From contig NZ_JAMBNX010000001.1 of NCBI RefSeq assembly GCF_023715325.1, forward strand, positions 62,001 through 126,000: a stretch of 64,000 nt of DNA, given 5' to 3'. Of the stretch, positions 55,521 to 64,000 are shown piece by piece. How positions within the stretch are numbered: position 1 is the stretch's first letter; every line of letters begins with the position of its first letter. The stretch is from Agromyces mediolanus (GTDB lineage Bacteria > Actinomycetota > Actinomycetes > Actinomycetales > Microbacteriaceae). The notes under the pieces were generated by a model, which saw only the letters and a list, made by a program, of their open reading frames with translations, searched no databases and was not told where the DNA came from. The translations under genes were made by a program, and so were the position numbers.

Positions 55521-56624
55521 GTGAACCGCGCGGTCGCGGCGATGGCCGGGTGGTGGCGCTCCGCTCGTCAGCTCGACCTCGAGGTCGCGCTCCGGGCGGC
55601 CGTCGCCGCGGCGGCGCCGCTCGCGATCCTCGTCGCCGTCGGCCGCATCGATTGGGCCGCCTACGCCGCGTTTGGCGGGATGACGGCGATCTTCGGACGC
55701 AGCGAGCCGTACCGCACCCGGCTCCGCACCGTCACCACCGCGGCCGTCGTGCAGCTCGCGGCGACCGGACTCGGCATCCTGCTCTCCGTCGGCGGCGCCG
55801 GACCACTCGTGCAGGCCGCCGTGCTCGCGCTCGTCATCGCGGCCGTGATCGTCGCGTACAACATGCTCGGCGTGACGCCCTCGACGCCGCTGTTCGCGGT
55901 GTTCGGGCTGCTCGTCTGCGCAGCGCTCCCGGTCGACGACGGCACCGGGTGGCAGCGCTGGGGCGTCGCGGTCGCGGCGACCGTCCTCGCCTGGCTCCTG
56001 GCCATGTCCGGCTGGCTGCTGCGGCGGCTCGCCGGGCGTCGGGCGCAGCGGCTGTTCCGGCCGCTGCCGCGGAGCACCCCGGTCCGCGGGCGGGGCCACA
56101 CCGACCCGCGGCTCTGGCTGAACGTCGTGCAGAACGTCGTCGCCGCGCTTGCCGCCGGGGCCATCGCGATCGCACTCGGCACGGGCCATCCGTACTGGGC
56201 GGTCGTCAGCGCCGTCGCGGTCATCCCACCGGCGCGCGCCGGCCACACCGTCTCACGGGCGGTGCACCGGGTGCTCGGCACGATCGGCGGCGTGGCGGTC
56301 GCGGCGCTGCTGCTCTGGCCGGAGCCGTCGATCTGGCTGCTCGTCGCCGCCGTCGCGGTCTGCCAGTTCGGGGCCGAGGTGCTCGTCACCCGGCACTACG
56401 GCACGGCGCTCGTCTTCATCACCCCCATGGCGCTGACCGTGGCGCATCTCGCGTCGCCGGCCCCGCTCATCGGACTGCTGGGCGACCGCGTGCTCGAGAC
56501 GGTGATCGGCGCGGCGGTGGGCGTCGTCGCGGTCCTCGCCGCCCGGCGATTCGTCGAGACCGTGCCGATGCCCCCGCCGACGACCGCGACGCCGAGCGTC
56601 GGCCGTGGGGGACCTCGGGCTTAG
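55521..56624 (+). CDS. FUSC-like / aromatic acid exporter family membrane protein
   Basis: The 367-residue protein starts at GTG and has about ten short membrane segments in two groups of five separated by a basic loop (LLRRLAGRRAQRLFRPLPR). This duplicated layout and words such as IDWAAYAAFGGMTAIFGRSEPYRTRL and HPYWAVVSAVAVIPPARAGHTVSRAVHRVLGTIGG are typical of the FUSC superfamily of efflux-related proteins. Substrate unknown. It lies 58 bases after pcrA and converges with the VIT gene so closely that their stop codons overlap. Confidence 0.85.
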   Translation: MNRAVAAMAGWWRSARQLDLEVALRAAVAAAAPLAILVAVGRIDWAAYAAFGGMTAIFGRSEPYRTRLRTVTTAAVVQLAATGLGILLSVGGAGPLVQAAVLALVIAAVIVAYNMLGVTPSTPLFAVFGLLVCAALPVDDGTGWQRWGVAVAATVLAWLLAMSGWLLRRLAGRRAQRLFRPLPRSTPVRGRGHTDPRLWLNVVQNVVAALAAGAIAIALGTGHPYWAVVSAVAVIPPARAGHTVSRAVHRVLGTIGGVAVAALLLWPEPSIWLLVAAVAVCQFGAEVLVTRHYGTALVFITPMALTVAHLASPAPLIGLLGDRVLETVIGAAVGVVAVLAARRFVETVPMPPPTTATPSVGRGGPRA

Positions 56625-57343
56625 ACCGCGCCGCCGAGGAGCCAGCCGATCAGCCAGGTCACCGCGAGAGCGAGTGCGCCGCCGACGACCACACGCGCCA
56701 CAGCACGGCCGCGCGGGGCGCCCCCGATCCAGGCGGACAGCCAGCCGGTGATCGCGAGCGCGACGATAACCGCGCCGAACGTCGCCGCGATGCGCCACTC
56801 GGCGGGCGGCAGCAGGATCGCGAGCATCGGCAGCACCGCGCCCACGAGGAAGGACAGGGCCGATGCACCGGCCGCGTGCCAGGGGTTCACGACGTCGGCC
56901 TCGGCGATGTGCAGCTCCGCTTCGAGGTGGGCGGCGAGAGCATCGTGCGCGGTGAGCTCGCGGGCGACCTGCTCCGCGGTCTCGGCGCTCAAGCCCTTCG
57001 AGCGGTAGATGCCGGCGAGCTCGTCGAGCTCCTGCTCCGGCATGGCCGCGAGTTCCCAGCGCTCCTTCGCGATGAGGGCGTGCTCGGTGTCGCGCTGGCT
57101 CGACACCGAGACGTACTCGCCGAGTCCCATCGAGATCGCCCCGGCCACGACGGACGCGACGCCCGCGACGAGGATCGGGCCGGTCTCGCTCGTCGCCGCG
57201 GCGACGCCGACGACGAGCGCGGCGACCGAGATGATCCCGTCGTTCGCGCCGAGCACCCCGGCGCGGAGCCAGTTCAGCCGTTCGTGCACGCGCGGGTCGT
57301 GCGGTTCGTCGGAGTGGAAGGGGGCTGCCGCGGCATCCGTCAT
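56621..57343 (-). CDS. VIT1/CCC1 family metal transporter-like protein
   Basis: VIT family proteins transport iron or manganese in eukaryotes; bacterial ones are little studied. The start at 57343 gives MTDAAAAPFHSDEPHDPRVH and 240 residues with five membrane segments. Family words are LRAGVLGANDGIISVAALVVGVAAA, VAGAISMGLGEYVSVSSQRDTEHALI and the acidic cytosolic loop EQELDELAGIYRSKGLSAETAEQVARELTAHDAL. The end overlaps the FUSC stop by four bases. Confidence 0.92.
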   Translation of the reverse strand: MTDAAAAPFHSDEPHDPRVHERLNWLRAGVLGANDGIISVAALVVGVAAATSETGPILVAGVASVVAGAISMGLGEYVSVSSQRDTEHALIAKERWELAAMPEQELDELAGIYRSKGLSAETAEQVARELTAHDALAAHLEAELHIAEADVVNPWHAAGASALSFLVGAVLPMLAILLPPAEWRIAATFGAVIVALAITGWLSAWIGGAPRGRAVARVVVGGALALAVTWLIGWLLGGAV

Positions 57344-57416
57344 GCCGGCAGTCTCGCAGGGCGCGACCCGCACCGCCAGGATGCCGAGGCTGCCCTCATC
57401 GGGCCGGCGCCGGTAG

Positions 57417-57740
57417 GCGGGCGATGAGCGCCATCGCGTCGACCGGGGCGCGCACCTTCGCGTCGTTGTCGAAGAGCTCGCCCAGGCGATCGGCGTGCAC
57501 TACCAGACCGTCGGCTATCTCGAGCGGGGCGAGTTCAACCCGAGCCTGCACCTCGCTCTGCGCATCGCGCGCTTCTTCGAGGTGCCCGTCGAGTTCGTCT
57601 TCTCGCTCCACGAGTTCCCGCGGATCGCCCCGGACGGGATGCCTCGCCGCTCAGCCCGCCCGCGGTCGGGCCGTGCTTCCAGCGCCGGTCCGAGCGGCCC
57701 CGGGCGACCCCGGTTCGGCGGCGTCGGACAAGGGGAGTAG
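57417..57740 (+). pseudogene. Broken XRE-type helix-turn-helix regulator
   Basis: An open frame of 107 codons holds most of an XRE HTH domain: [44 protein letters not shown], then a Pro/Arg/Gly-rich tail. The frame has no ATG, GTG or TTG before the second HTH helix (first one GTG at 57495), and the first helix looks short. An ATG at 57424 is in another frame and would join the HTH frame after one frameshift within its first codons. It is probably a decayed gene, or less likely a sequence error or a rare start codon. 57741-57847 holds no recognised feature. Confidence 0.6.
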
Positions 57741-57847
57741 CATGGCAGGCGGCCCGTGCCGATAGCTCGACATCGAGAGAGTTTCGGGGCCGGGTCCCTC
57801 ACCCACCATCCCTGCGCGAACCCGCGCGGACCGATTGGAAGCAGAGC

Positions 57848-59011
57848 GTGGATCTTTACGAGTACCAGGCCAGAGACCTCTTCGAGCAGTACGGGGTGCC
57901 GGTGCTCCCCGGCATCGTGGCCGACACCCCCGAAGCGGTGCGTGCGGCCGCCGAGCAGCTCGGCGGCGTCGTCGTGGTCAAGGCCCAGGTGAAGACGGGC
58001 GGCCGCGGCAAGGCCGGCGGCGTCAAGGTCGCGAAGACCCCCGACGAGGCGTACGAGGCGGCCAAGGCCATCCTCGGGCTCGACATCAAGGGCCACGTCG
58101 TGAAGCGCGTCATGGTCGCCGGTGGCGCCCGCATCGCGCAGGAGTTCTACTTCTCCGTGCTGCTCGACCGGGCCAACCGCTCCTACCTCTCGCTCACGAG
58201 CGTCGAGGGCGGCATGGAGATCGAGCAGCTCGCCGTCGAGAAGCCCGAGGCGCTCGCGCGCATCGAGGTCGACCCGATCGCCGGCATCTCGCTCGAGAAG
58301 GCGAAGGAGATCGCCGTCGCCGCGAACTTCCCGGCCGAGCTCGTCGACCGCGTCGCCGAGGTCTTCGTGAAGCTCTACGAGGTCTACGACAAGGAAGACG
58401 CGACGCTCGTCGAGGTCAACCCGCTCATCCTCGACGAGGACGGCAAGATCATCGCCCTCGACGGCAAGGTCAGCCTCGACGAGAACGCCGAGTTCCGTCA
58501 CGCCGGCCACGCGCTGCTGGAAGACAAGGACGCCGCCGACCCGCTCGAAGCCAAGGCCAAGGCGCTCGACCTCAACTACGTCAAGCTCGACGGCGAGGTC
58601 GGCATCATCGGCAACGGCGCGGGCCTCGTCATGTCGACGCTCGACGTCGTCGCCTACGCCGGCGAGAACCACGGCTCGGTGAAGCCCGCGAACTTCCTCG
58701 ACATCGGCGGCGGCGCCTCGGCCGAGGTCATGGCCAACGGCCTGTCGATCATCCTCGGCGACCCGCAGGTGAAGAGCGTCTTCGTGAACGTCTTCGGCGG
58801 CATCACCGCCTGCGACCAGGTCGCGAAGGGCATCGTCGGCGCGCTCGCCGAACTCGGCTCCGCCGCGAACAAGCCGCTCGTCGTGCGGCTCGACGGCAAC
58901 AACGTCGTCGAGGGCCGCCGCATCCTCGAGGAGGCGGCGCACCCGCTCGTGACCCTCGCCGAGAACATGGACCAGGGCGCCGACAAGGCCGCCGAGCTGG
59001 CGAACGCGTAA
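57848..59011 (+). CDS. sucC: Succinate-CoA ligase (ADP-forming) beta subunit
   Basis: SucC with SucD makes succinyl-CoA or ATP in the citric acid cycle. The GTG start gives 387 residues: [21 protein letters not shown], the ATP-grasp domain ([21 protein letters not shown]), [26 protein letters not shown] with metal ligands, and the C-terminal CoA-ligase part with [26 protein letters not shown] and [17 protein letters not shown]. Length is the family norm. sucD follows after 13 bases. Confidence 0.97.
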   Translation: MDLYEYQARDLFEQYGVPVLPGIVADTPEAVRAAAEQLGGVVVVKAQVKTGGRGKAGGVKVAKTPDEAYEAAKAILGLDIKGHVVKRVMVAGGARIAQEFYFSVLLDRANRSYLSLTSVEGGMEIEQLAVEKPEALARIEVDPIAGISLEKAKEIAVAANFPAELVDRVAEVFVKLYEVYDKEDATLVEVNPLILDEDGKIIALDGKVSLDENAEFRHAGHALLEDKDAADPLEAKAKALDLNYVKLDGEVGIIGNGAGLVMSTLDVVAYAGENHGSVKPANFLDIGGGASAEVMANGLSIILGDPQVKSVFVNVFGGITACDQVAKGIVGALAELGSAANKPLVVRLDGNNVVEGRRILEEAAHPLVTLAENMDQGADKAAELANA

Positions 59012-59024
59012 GGACAGCAGAACC

Positions 59025-59927
59025 ATGACGATCTTCCTCAACAAGGACTCCAAGGTCATCGTCCAGGGCATCACCGGCGGCGAGGGCTCGAAGCACACCG
59101 CCCGCATGCTCGCGGCCGGCACCCAGGTGGTCGGCGGCGTGAACGCCCGCAAGGCCGGCACCACCGTGCTTCACCAGGACGCCTCGGGCGCCGACGTCGA
59201 GCTGCCCGTGTTCGCCACGGTCGCCGAGGCCATCGCCGCGACCGGCGCCGACGTGTCGATCGCCTTCGTGCCGCCGGCCTTCACGAAGGACGCCGTGATC
59301 GAGGCCATCGACGCCGAGATCCCGCTCCTCGTCATCATCACCGAGGGCGTGCCCGTGCAGGACTCCGCCGAGTTCTGGGCCTACGCCAAGGAGAAGGGCG
59401 GCTCGACCCGCATCATCGGGCCGAACTGCCCCGGCATCATCAGCCCCGGTGAGTCGCTCGTCGGCATCACCCCCGCGAACATCACCGGCAAGGGCCCGAT
59501 CGGCCTCGTCTCGAAGTCCGGCACCCTCACGTACCAGATGATGTACGAGCTGCGCGACCTCGGCTTCTCGACCGCGATCGGCATCGGCGGCGACCCCGTC
59601 ATCGGCACGACGCACATCGACGCGCTCGCCGCGTTCGAGGCCGACCCCGAGACGAAGGCGATCGTCATGATCGGCGAGATCGGCGGCGACGCCGAGGAGC
59701 GTGCGGCCGACTTCATCAAGGCGAACGTGACGAAGCCGGTCGTCGGCTACGTCGCCGGCTTCACCGCGCCCGAGGGCAAGACCATGGGCCACGCCGGCGC
59801 CATCGTCTCCGGCTCGGCGGGCACCGCCCAGGCCAAGAAGGAGGCCCTCGAGGCCGCGGGCGTCAAGGTCGGCAAGACGCCGAGCGAGACGGCCCGTCTC
59901 CTGCGCGAGGTCTACTCGGCGCTCTGA
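59025..59927 (+). CDS. sucD: Succinate-CoA ligase (ADP-forming) alpha subunit
   Basis: The 300-residue alpha subunit carries the CoA-binding Rossmann domain ([23 protein letters not shown]), the [17 protein letters not shown] segment and the active-site His that is phosphorylated, in [12 protein letters not shown] at about residue 245. It is cotranscribed with sucC. A strong terminator follows at 59956. Downstream order (membrane protein, PerM-like protein, purN, purH) resembles that of mycobacteria. Confidence 0.97.
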   Translation: MTIFLNKDSKVIVQGITGGEGSKHTARMLAAGTQVVGGVNARKAGTTVLHQDASGADVELPVFATVAEAIAATGADVSIAFVPPAFTKDAVIEAIDAEIPLLVIITEGVPVQDSAEFWAYAKEKGGSTRIIGPNCPGIISPGESLVGITPANITGKGPIGLVSKSGTLTYQMMYELRDLGFSTAIGIGGDPVIGTTHIDALAAFEADPETKAIVMIGEIGGDAEERAADFIKANVTKPVVGYVAGFTAPEGKTMGHAGAIVSGSAGTAQAKKEALEAAGVKVGKTPSETARLLREVYSAL

Positions 59928-59955
59928 TCGCCGGAGCAGCGCTCCTCCGCTCCGC

Positions 59956-59993
59956 ACGAAGGCCCCGTCGGCATCGACCGACGGGGCCTTCGT
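59956..59993 (+). terminator. Terminator hairpin after sucD
   Basis: ACGAAGGCCCCGTCGG (59956-59971) pairs perfectly with CCGACGGGGCCTTCGT (59978-59993) around CATCGA. The 3' arm shares GGGGCCTTCGTC with the livK terminator and its repeats. Confidence 0.9.
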
Positions 59994-60066
59994 CGTGCCC
60001 GGCCGGAGCCGTGCCCGCACTGTCGCGCGCGGCATCCGAGCCGCTATCGTCATGCCAGGGGGGAAC

Positions 60067-61551
60067 ATGGCGAAGACGCAGGCGGACCTCGAGGCGCGGA
60101 TCGCGCTGCTCGAGGCGGAGAACCGGGAGCTGCGCTCCCGCGAGACCGAGCGCGGCACGGCCGGTGACGGTGCGGACGCCTCGGCCGGCACCGGCGGGGG
60201 ACACCGGAAGCCCGGGCGCTGGCGGTCGATCGTGTCCGGCATCCTCGTCGTCCTCGCGCTCCTGCTCACCCCGGTCGCGCTGCTGAGCTCCTGGGCGCGC
60301 CTCGAACTCGTCGACACCGACCGCTTCGTGGCGACCTTCGCCCCGCTCGCGGACGACCCCGAGGTGCAGGCGTTCGTCGCCGACACCGTCACCGGGATCA
60401 TCGAGGAGCAGGTCGACATCCCCGAGCTCACCTCCGAGGTGTTCGACGGCATCCGCTCGCTCGACCTGCCGCCCCGCGCGGCCGACGCGCTCGGCCTCCT
60501 CGAAGGCCCTGCGGCGCAGGGCCTGCAGGCGCTCGTCGCCCAGACGGTGAGCCAGGTGATCGCCTCCGACGCCTTCGCCGACACGTGGGCGACGGCACTG
60601 CGGGTGAGTCACCGGCAGGCGATCGCCGCGATCCAGGGCGATCCGAACGCCGCGCTCGAGATCGGCCCAGGCGGGCAGCTCTCGGTGCAGCTCGGTCCGA
60701 TCATCGAGACGGTGAAGCAGCAGCTCGTCGACCGGGGGGTGGGGTTCGCGAGCGCCATCCCGGTCGTCGACCAGAGCATCGCGATCGCCCAGGCCGACTC
60801 GCTCGTGCTCGTGCAGACCGTGTACGCGCTCGCCGTGGCCGTCGGCACCTGGCTGCCCTGGGTGGTGCTCGCGATGCTCGTGGGCGGCGTGCTGCTCGCC
60901 CGCAACCGACCGCGGGCATTCGTCTGGACGGCCGCGGGCTTCGCGCTCGTCATGGCGACCCTCGCCGCCGGGGTCGGCATCGGCCGGCTGTTCTTCGTCG
61001 GCACGGTGAGCCCCTCGATCATGCCGGCCGGCGCCGCGGGCGCCCTGTACGAGCAGATCATCGAGCTCATCCGCTCCACGATCGTCGCCGGACTCGTGCT
61101 CGGCCTGCTGACGGCGATCATCGCCTGGTGGGCCGGGCCGTTCCGCCCGGCGCAGGCGCTCCGAGGCTTCTCGAACGCGATGTTCGCGGCGATCCGGCGA
61201 CAGGCGGCGAAGTACGGCATCACGACAGGCACCTTCGGCATCGCCCTCGACCGCTTCCGCTCGGCCGCCTACCTCGGCATCGCCCTCGTCGCGGTGCTCG
61301 TCGTGCTGTTCGGCCGCCCGCTCACGACCGGGCTCGTGGTGACGACCGTGCTCGTCGCGCTGCTCGCCATCCTGCTGGTCGAGCTGCTGCGCCGGCCGGC
61401 CGAGGAGCGCGCGGACGCGCAGGCGGCGGACGGGGACGCGCGCGCGGACCCCGCCCCACCGGCGGCCGGGCGGTCGACTCAGCTCGACGACGCCGCCGCG
61501 GACGCCGCGGTCGCCGACGACGCCGTCGCGACGGCGCGCGGACGGGAGTGA
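60067..61551 (+). CDS. Membrane protein with N-terminal coiled coil, function unknown
   Basis: The ATG at 60067 (GGGGGG upstream) gives 494 residues. Residues 3-28 form a short leucine-heptad coiled coil (ADLEARIALLEAENRELRSRE); a membrane segment follows at about 60-80; then an extracytoplasmic region of about 180 residues beginning SSWARLELVDTDRFVATFAP; then three or four membrane segments from about residue 255 to 440 and a disordered Ala/Asp-rich tail. I do not recognise a named family. Its place between sucD and a PerM-like gene matches that of an uncharacterised membrane protein in mycobacteria. Confidence 0.8.
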   Translation: MAKTQADLEARIALLEAENRELRSRETERGTAGDGADASAGTGGGHRKPGRWRSIVSGILVVLALLLTPVALLSSWARLELVDTDRFVATFAPLADDPEVQAFVADTVTGIIEEQVDIPELTSEVFDGIRSLDLPPRAADALGLLEGPAAQGLQALVAQTVSQVIASDAFADTWATALRVSHRQAIAAIQGDPNAALEIGPGGQLSVQLGPIIETVKQQLVDRGVGFASAIPVVDQSIAIAQADSLVLVQTVYALAVAVGTWLPWVVLAMLVGGVLLARNRPRAFVWTAAGFALVMATLAAGVGIGRLFFVGTVSPSIMPAGAAGALYEQIIELIRSTIVAGLVLGLLTAIIAWWAGPFRPAQALRGFSNAMFAAIRRQAAKYGITTGTFGIALDRFRSAAYLGIALVAVLVVLFGRPLTTGLVVTTVLVALLAILLVELLRRPAEERADAQAADGDARADPAPPAAGRSTQLDDAAADAAVADDAVATARGRE

Positions 61552-61609
61552 CGCAGCCTCGTCGTGGCGAGCGGCGACGCGTCCTCGTTCCGCTAGGCTC
61601 GACCGGGTC

Positions 61610-62929
61610 ATGAGACGCACCACGGTCGCCCTGCTCGCCGCGCTCGAGGCCCTCGTCTCGGCGCTCGTCGGCTACGGCATCGCCCTCGTGCCGCTCATGC
61701 TGCTCTGGGGCATGCACTTCCAGCTGGGCCTCGGGCTCGACGTCGTGTTCCGCGCCGCCGCCGACGTCTGGCTCCTCGGCCACGGCGTCGACCTCACGGT
61801 CCAGCTCGACGAGGCGACCGCCGCCGGTACGGGGGTGCCCGGCGCCGAAGCGGCGTTCCCGATCACGATCGCGCTGCTCGGATTCGCGCTGCTCACCCTG
61901 CTCGTCGCCCGCCGCATCGGGCGCCGCGCGGTCGCCGCCGGAGCTCCGGTGACGGGCCTCGTCGCCGCGGTCGTCGTCTCCGGGGCCGTGGGGCTCGTCG
62001 CCACCCTCGCCGCCCGGCACCCGGCCGCGCACGCCTCGATCTGGCAGGGCGCGCTGCTCCCGGCGGCGATCACGGCCGCGGGGGTCGTCATCGGCCTGCT
62101 GAGCTCGGAGGAGCTGCGCGACCGGCTCATCGATCTGCTGCCCTCCGCCGTCCCCGACGAGTGGCTCGAGCTCGCCGGGCGGGCGTGGCGCGTCGGCGTC
62201 GGCTCGGCCTTCGCCGTGCTCGCCGTCGCCGGGCTCGTCGTCGCGTGGGCGATCGTCTCGAGCTACGCCACGATCACGGGGCTGCACCAGGTGCTCGGCG
62301 CCGGCTTCGACGGGGGCGTCGCCATCTTCGTCGCGGAGCTGGCACTCCTGCCGAACCTCGTGCTCTGGGGGGCATCGTGGCTGCTCGGCCCCGGCTTCGC
62401 CATCGGCGCCGGCACCCAGGTCACGCCGGCCGGCACCCTGCTCGGGCCCGTGCCCGGCCTGCCCGTCGCGGGCGCACTGCCGAGCGACGGCTCCCCGATG
62501 TCGGGCCTCTGGCTCGTCGTCCCGGTGCTCGCGGCCTTCGTGGGCGCATACCTCGTCTGGCGGGTCGCGGCGGGCGCAGCGGATGCCACGACCGGCAGCC
62601 GCAGCGAGCTCGACCCCGGAGCCGGCAGCGAGTGGAGCCCGGCACCGCACGCCGCGCCGGGCCGGGTGCCGTGGTGGCATCCGCTCGTCGTCGGCGTGGG
62701 CGCGGGCCTCCTCGCCGGACTCGTCCTCGGCCTCGGCGCCTGGTGGTCGGGCGGGGCGATCGGCCCGGGCCGCCTCGCCGAGACCGGCCCGGACGGCTGG
62801 GCCGTCGCGGGCGTCGCCGCACTCACCGTCGCCGTCGGCGCGGTCGTCGGCGGCTTCACGGCCCGCGCCCGCGCCGGCCGCCGAGCGTCGCCGGCCGAAT
62901 CGGTGGCCGCCGAACCCGATACACTCTGA
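61610..62929 (+). CDS. DUF6350 / PerM-like membrane protein
   Basis: The 439-residue protein has about nine membrane segments and begins [20 protein letters not shown]. The layout, the [24 protein letters not shown] segment and the position just upstream of purN agree with the DUF6350 family, to which mycobacterial PerM (cell-division related) belongs. TAGGCT at 61594-61599 lies ten bases before the ATG. The last 20 residues are basic and cytoplasmic. Assignment to the family is fairly firm; function here is inferred by synteny. Confidence 0.8.
   Translation: MRRTTVALLAALEALVSALVGYGIALVPLMLLWGMHFQLGLGLDVVFRAAADVWLLGHGVDLTVQLDEATAAGTGVPGAEAAFPITIALLGFALLTLLVARRIGRRAVAAGAPVTGLVAAVVVSGAVGLVATLAARHPAAHASIWQGALLPAAITAAGVVIGLLSSEELRDRLIDLLPSAVPDEWLELAGRAWRVGVGSAFAVLAVAGLVVAWAIVSSYATITGLHQVLGAGFDGGVAIFVAELALLPNLVLWGASWLLGPGFAIGAGTQVTPAGTLLGPVPGLPVAGALPSDGSPMSGLWLVVPVLAAFVGAYLVWRVAAGAADATTGSRSELDPGAGSEWSPAPHAAPGRVPWWHPLVVGVGAGLLAGLVLGLGAWWSGGAIGPGRLAETGPDGWAVAGVAALTVAVGAVVGGFTARARAGRRASPAESVAAEPDTL
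62920..62925 (+). promoter_or_regulatory. purN -10 element (TACACT), likely leaderless
   Basis: TACACT lies at the end of the PerM-like gene and is followed by six bases and the GTG at 62932. Confidence 0.5.
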
Positions 62930-62931
62930 GC

Positions 62932-63525
62932 GTGCTGAAGCTCGTCGTGCTCATCTCCGGCGGCGGCTCGAACCTCCGCGCGCTGCTCGAAGCCTCCCGC
63001 GATGCCGAGTTCCCCGCCCGGGTCGTCGCGATCGGCGCCGACCGCGAGGCCGACGGGCTCGCGCTCGGCGAGGAGTTCGGCATCCCGACCTTCACCGTGC
63101 CGTTCACGGCCTACGAGAGCCGCGACGCCTGGGGCGAGGCGCTCATCGACGAGGTGCGCCGCTGGGACGCCGAGCTCGTCGTGCTGTCCGGCCTCATGCG
63201 ACTCGTGCCGCCCACCGTGGTTCGCGCCTTCTCGCCGCAGCTCATCAACACCCACCCCGCGTACCTGCCCGAGTTCCCGGGCGCCCACGCCGTGCGCGAC
63301 GCGATCGCCGCCGGCGCCACCCAGACGGGCGCGAGCCTCATCGTCGTCGACGACTCCGTCGACGGCGGTCCGATCATCGCCCAGGAACGCGTGCCCGTGC
63401 TGCCCGGCGACACCGAGGCCAGCCTGCACGAGCGCATCAAACCCGTCGAACGCCGTCTCCTCATCGAGGCTGTGCTCGACATCGCCAACGCCCACCTCGA
63501 TCTGAAGGACCTCGCGCGATCATGA
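62932..63525 (+). CDS. purN: Phosphoribosylglycinamide formyltransferase
   Basis: PurN formylates GAR with 10-formyl-tetrahydrofolate in purine synthesis. The GTG at 62932 gives 197 residues: [20 protein letters not shown] (phosphate-binding loop), [16 protein letters not shown], the catalytic Asn-His region [26 protein letters not shown] and Asp in [20 protein letters not shown]. It overlaps purH by four bases, so both are probably made together. It starts two bases after the PerM-like gene stop. Confidence 0.97.
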   Translation: MLKLVVLISGGGSNLRALLEASRDAEFPARVVAIGADREADGLALGEEFGIPTFTVPFTAYESRDAWGEALIDEVRRWDAELVVLSGLMRLVPPTVVRAFSPQLINTHPAYLPEFPGAHAVRDAIAAGATQTGASLIVVDDSVDGGPIIAQERVPVLPGDTEASLHERIKPVERRLLIEAVLDIANAHLDLKDLARS

Positions 63526-64000
63526 GCGGCCCCGCCATCGACCCCAGCCTGTACCGCGAGCGGGACGTCGTGCCCGTGCGCCGTGCCCTCATCGCCGTGA
63601 GCGACAAGCGCCGGCTCGCCGAGCTCGCCTCGGCGCTCGTCGAGGCGGGCGTCGAGATCGTCTCGACCGGCGGCACCGCGAAGGCGATCGCGGACGCCGG
63701 CCTGCCGGTGACGCAGATCGCCGAGGTGACGGGCTACCCCGAGCACCTCGACGGTCGGGTGCGCACCCTCCATCCCGCCGTGCACTCGGGCCTGCTCGCC
63801 GACCTCCGCCTCGAGCACCACGAGCGGGAGCTCGCGGGGCTCGGCATCGCGCCGTTCGAGCTCGTCGTCGTGAACCTCTACCCCTTCGTCGAGACCGTCG
63901 CCTCGGGCGCCGAGCCCGCCGCGGTCGTCGAGCAGATCGACATCGGCGGCCCGGCGATGGTGCGCGCCTCGGCGAAGAACCACGCGAACGTCGCCGTGGT
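63522..64000 (+). CDS. purH: Bifunctional AICAR transformylase / IMP cyclohydrolase (N-terminal part)
   Basis: Only the first 159 codons are in the window. They cover the IMP cyclohydrolase domain (MGS-like): [72 protein letters not shown] and [15 protein letters not shown]. The transformylase domain lies beyond the end. The ATG overlaps the purN stop (ATGA). Product IMP is the substrate of GuaB encoded earlier in the window. Confidence 0.96.
   Translation, partial: MSGPAIDPSLYRERDVVPVRRALIAVSDKRRLAELASALVEAGVEIVSTGGTAKAIADAGLPVTQIAEVTGYPEHLDGRVRTLHPAVHSGLLADLRLEHHERELAGLGIAPFELVVVNLYPFVETVASGAEPAAVVEQIDIGGPAMVRASAKNHANVAV

Overview
The window is a very GC-rich chromosomal segment from a high-GC Gram-positive bacterium (Actinomycetota). 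It is most likely a member of Micrococcales, family Microbacteriaceae. This rests on gene order (ribosomal protein cluster ending rplQ-truA-rplM-rpsI-glmM; acpS-alr-tsaE-tsaB-rimI-tsaD; sucC-sucD-membrane protein-PerM-like-purN-purH), frequent GTG starts, many apparently leaderless promoters, HrcA/CIRCE control of groES and a DUF222/HNH (13E12-type) gene. It is almost entirely housekeeping DNA; no prophage, insertion sequence, CRISPR array, rRNA or tRNA was seen.

Layout. 1-16697: the distal S10, spc and alpha ribosomal clusters (tail of rplP, rpmC, rpsQ, rplN, rplX, rplE, rpsH, rplF, rplR, rpsE, rpmD, rplO, secY, adk, map, infA, rpmJ, rpsM, rpsK, rpoA, rplQ), then truA, rplM and rpsI. It is interrupted between map and infA by an inverted DUF222/HNH gene and ptsI. 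rpsN and rpsD are absent from their usual places, and several junctions carry their own promoters and hairpins. 16719-25440: cell-wall, cofactor and tRNA-modification genes (glmM, coaA, glmS, acpS, alr, tsaE, tsaB, rimI, tsaD). 25579-30289: three small DUF4190-like membrane proteins, a THUMP-like methyltransferase, groES behind two CIRCE operators, and rarD. 30485-35938: a branched-chain amino-acid type ABC importer, with the lipoprotein livK convergent to the livHMGF operon; LivH carries an extra secreted domain and its mRNA leader looks like a Shine-Dalgarno switch.

36245-46786: guanine-nucleotide genes (guaB, guaB3, guaA) interspersed with a PatB-type C-S lyase, an ABC-F ATPase, glpD, a SURF1 protein and a DUF3817 protein. 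46896-57740: lactate dehydrogenase, a DGPF/YCII protein plus ECF42-type sigma factor with a matching candidate promoter, a Bax inhibitor-1 protein, a GDPD phosphodiesterase, a membrane protein with GYGQP repeats, PcrA helicase, FUSC and VIT-family transporters and a broken HTH gene. 57848-64000: succinyl-CoA ligase (sucCD), two membrane proteins (the second PerM/DUF6350-like), purN and the start of purH.

The most unusual signals are regulatory or genome-scale. (1) The 10-mer GGATGCCTCG recurs on both strands, pulls rare codons into genes and sits inside terminator stems. (2) The livH leader has mutually exclusive pairings. (3) The secY promoter is embedded in a 16-bp inverted repeat. (4) The rpsH and rpsM leaders are structured. 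(5) At least ten genes share an extended TANNNT -10 element placed about 6-8 bases before the start codon. No wholly new multi-gene defence or biosynthetic system was recognised.
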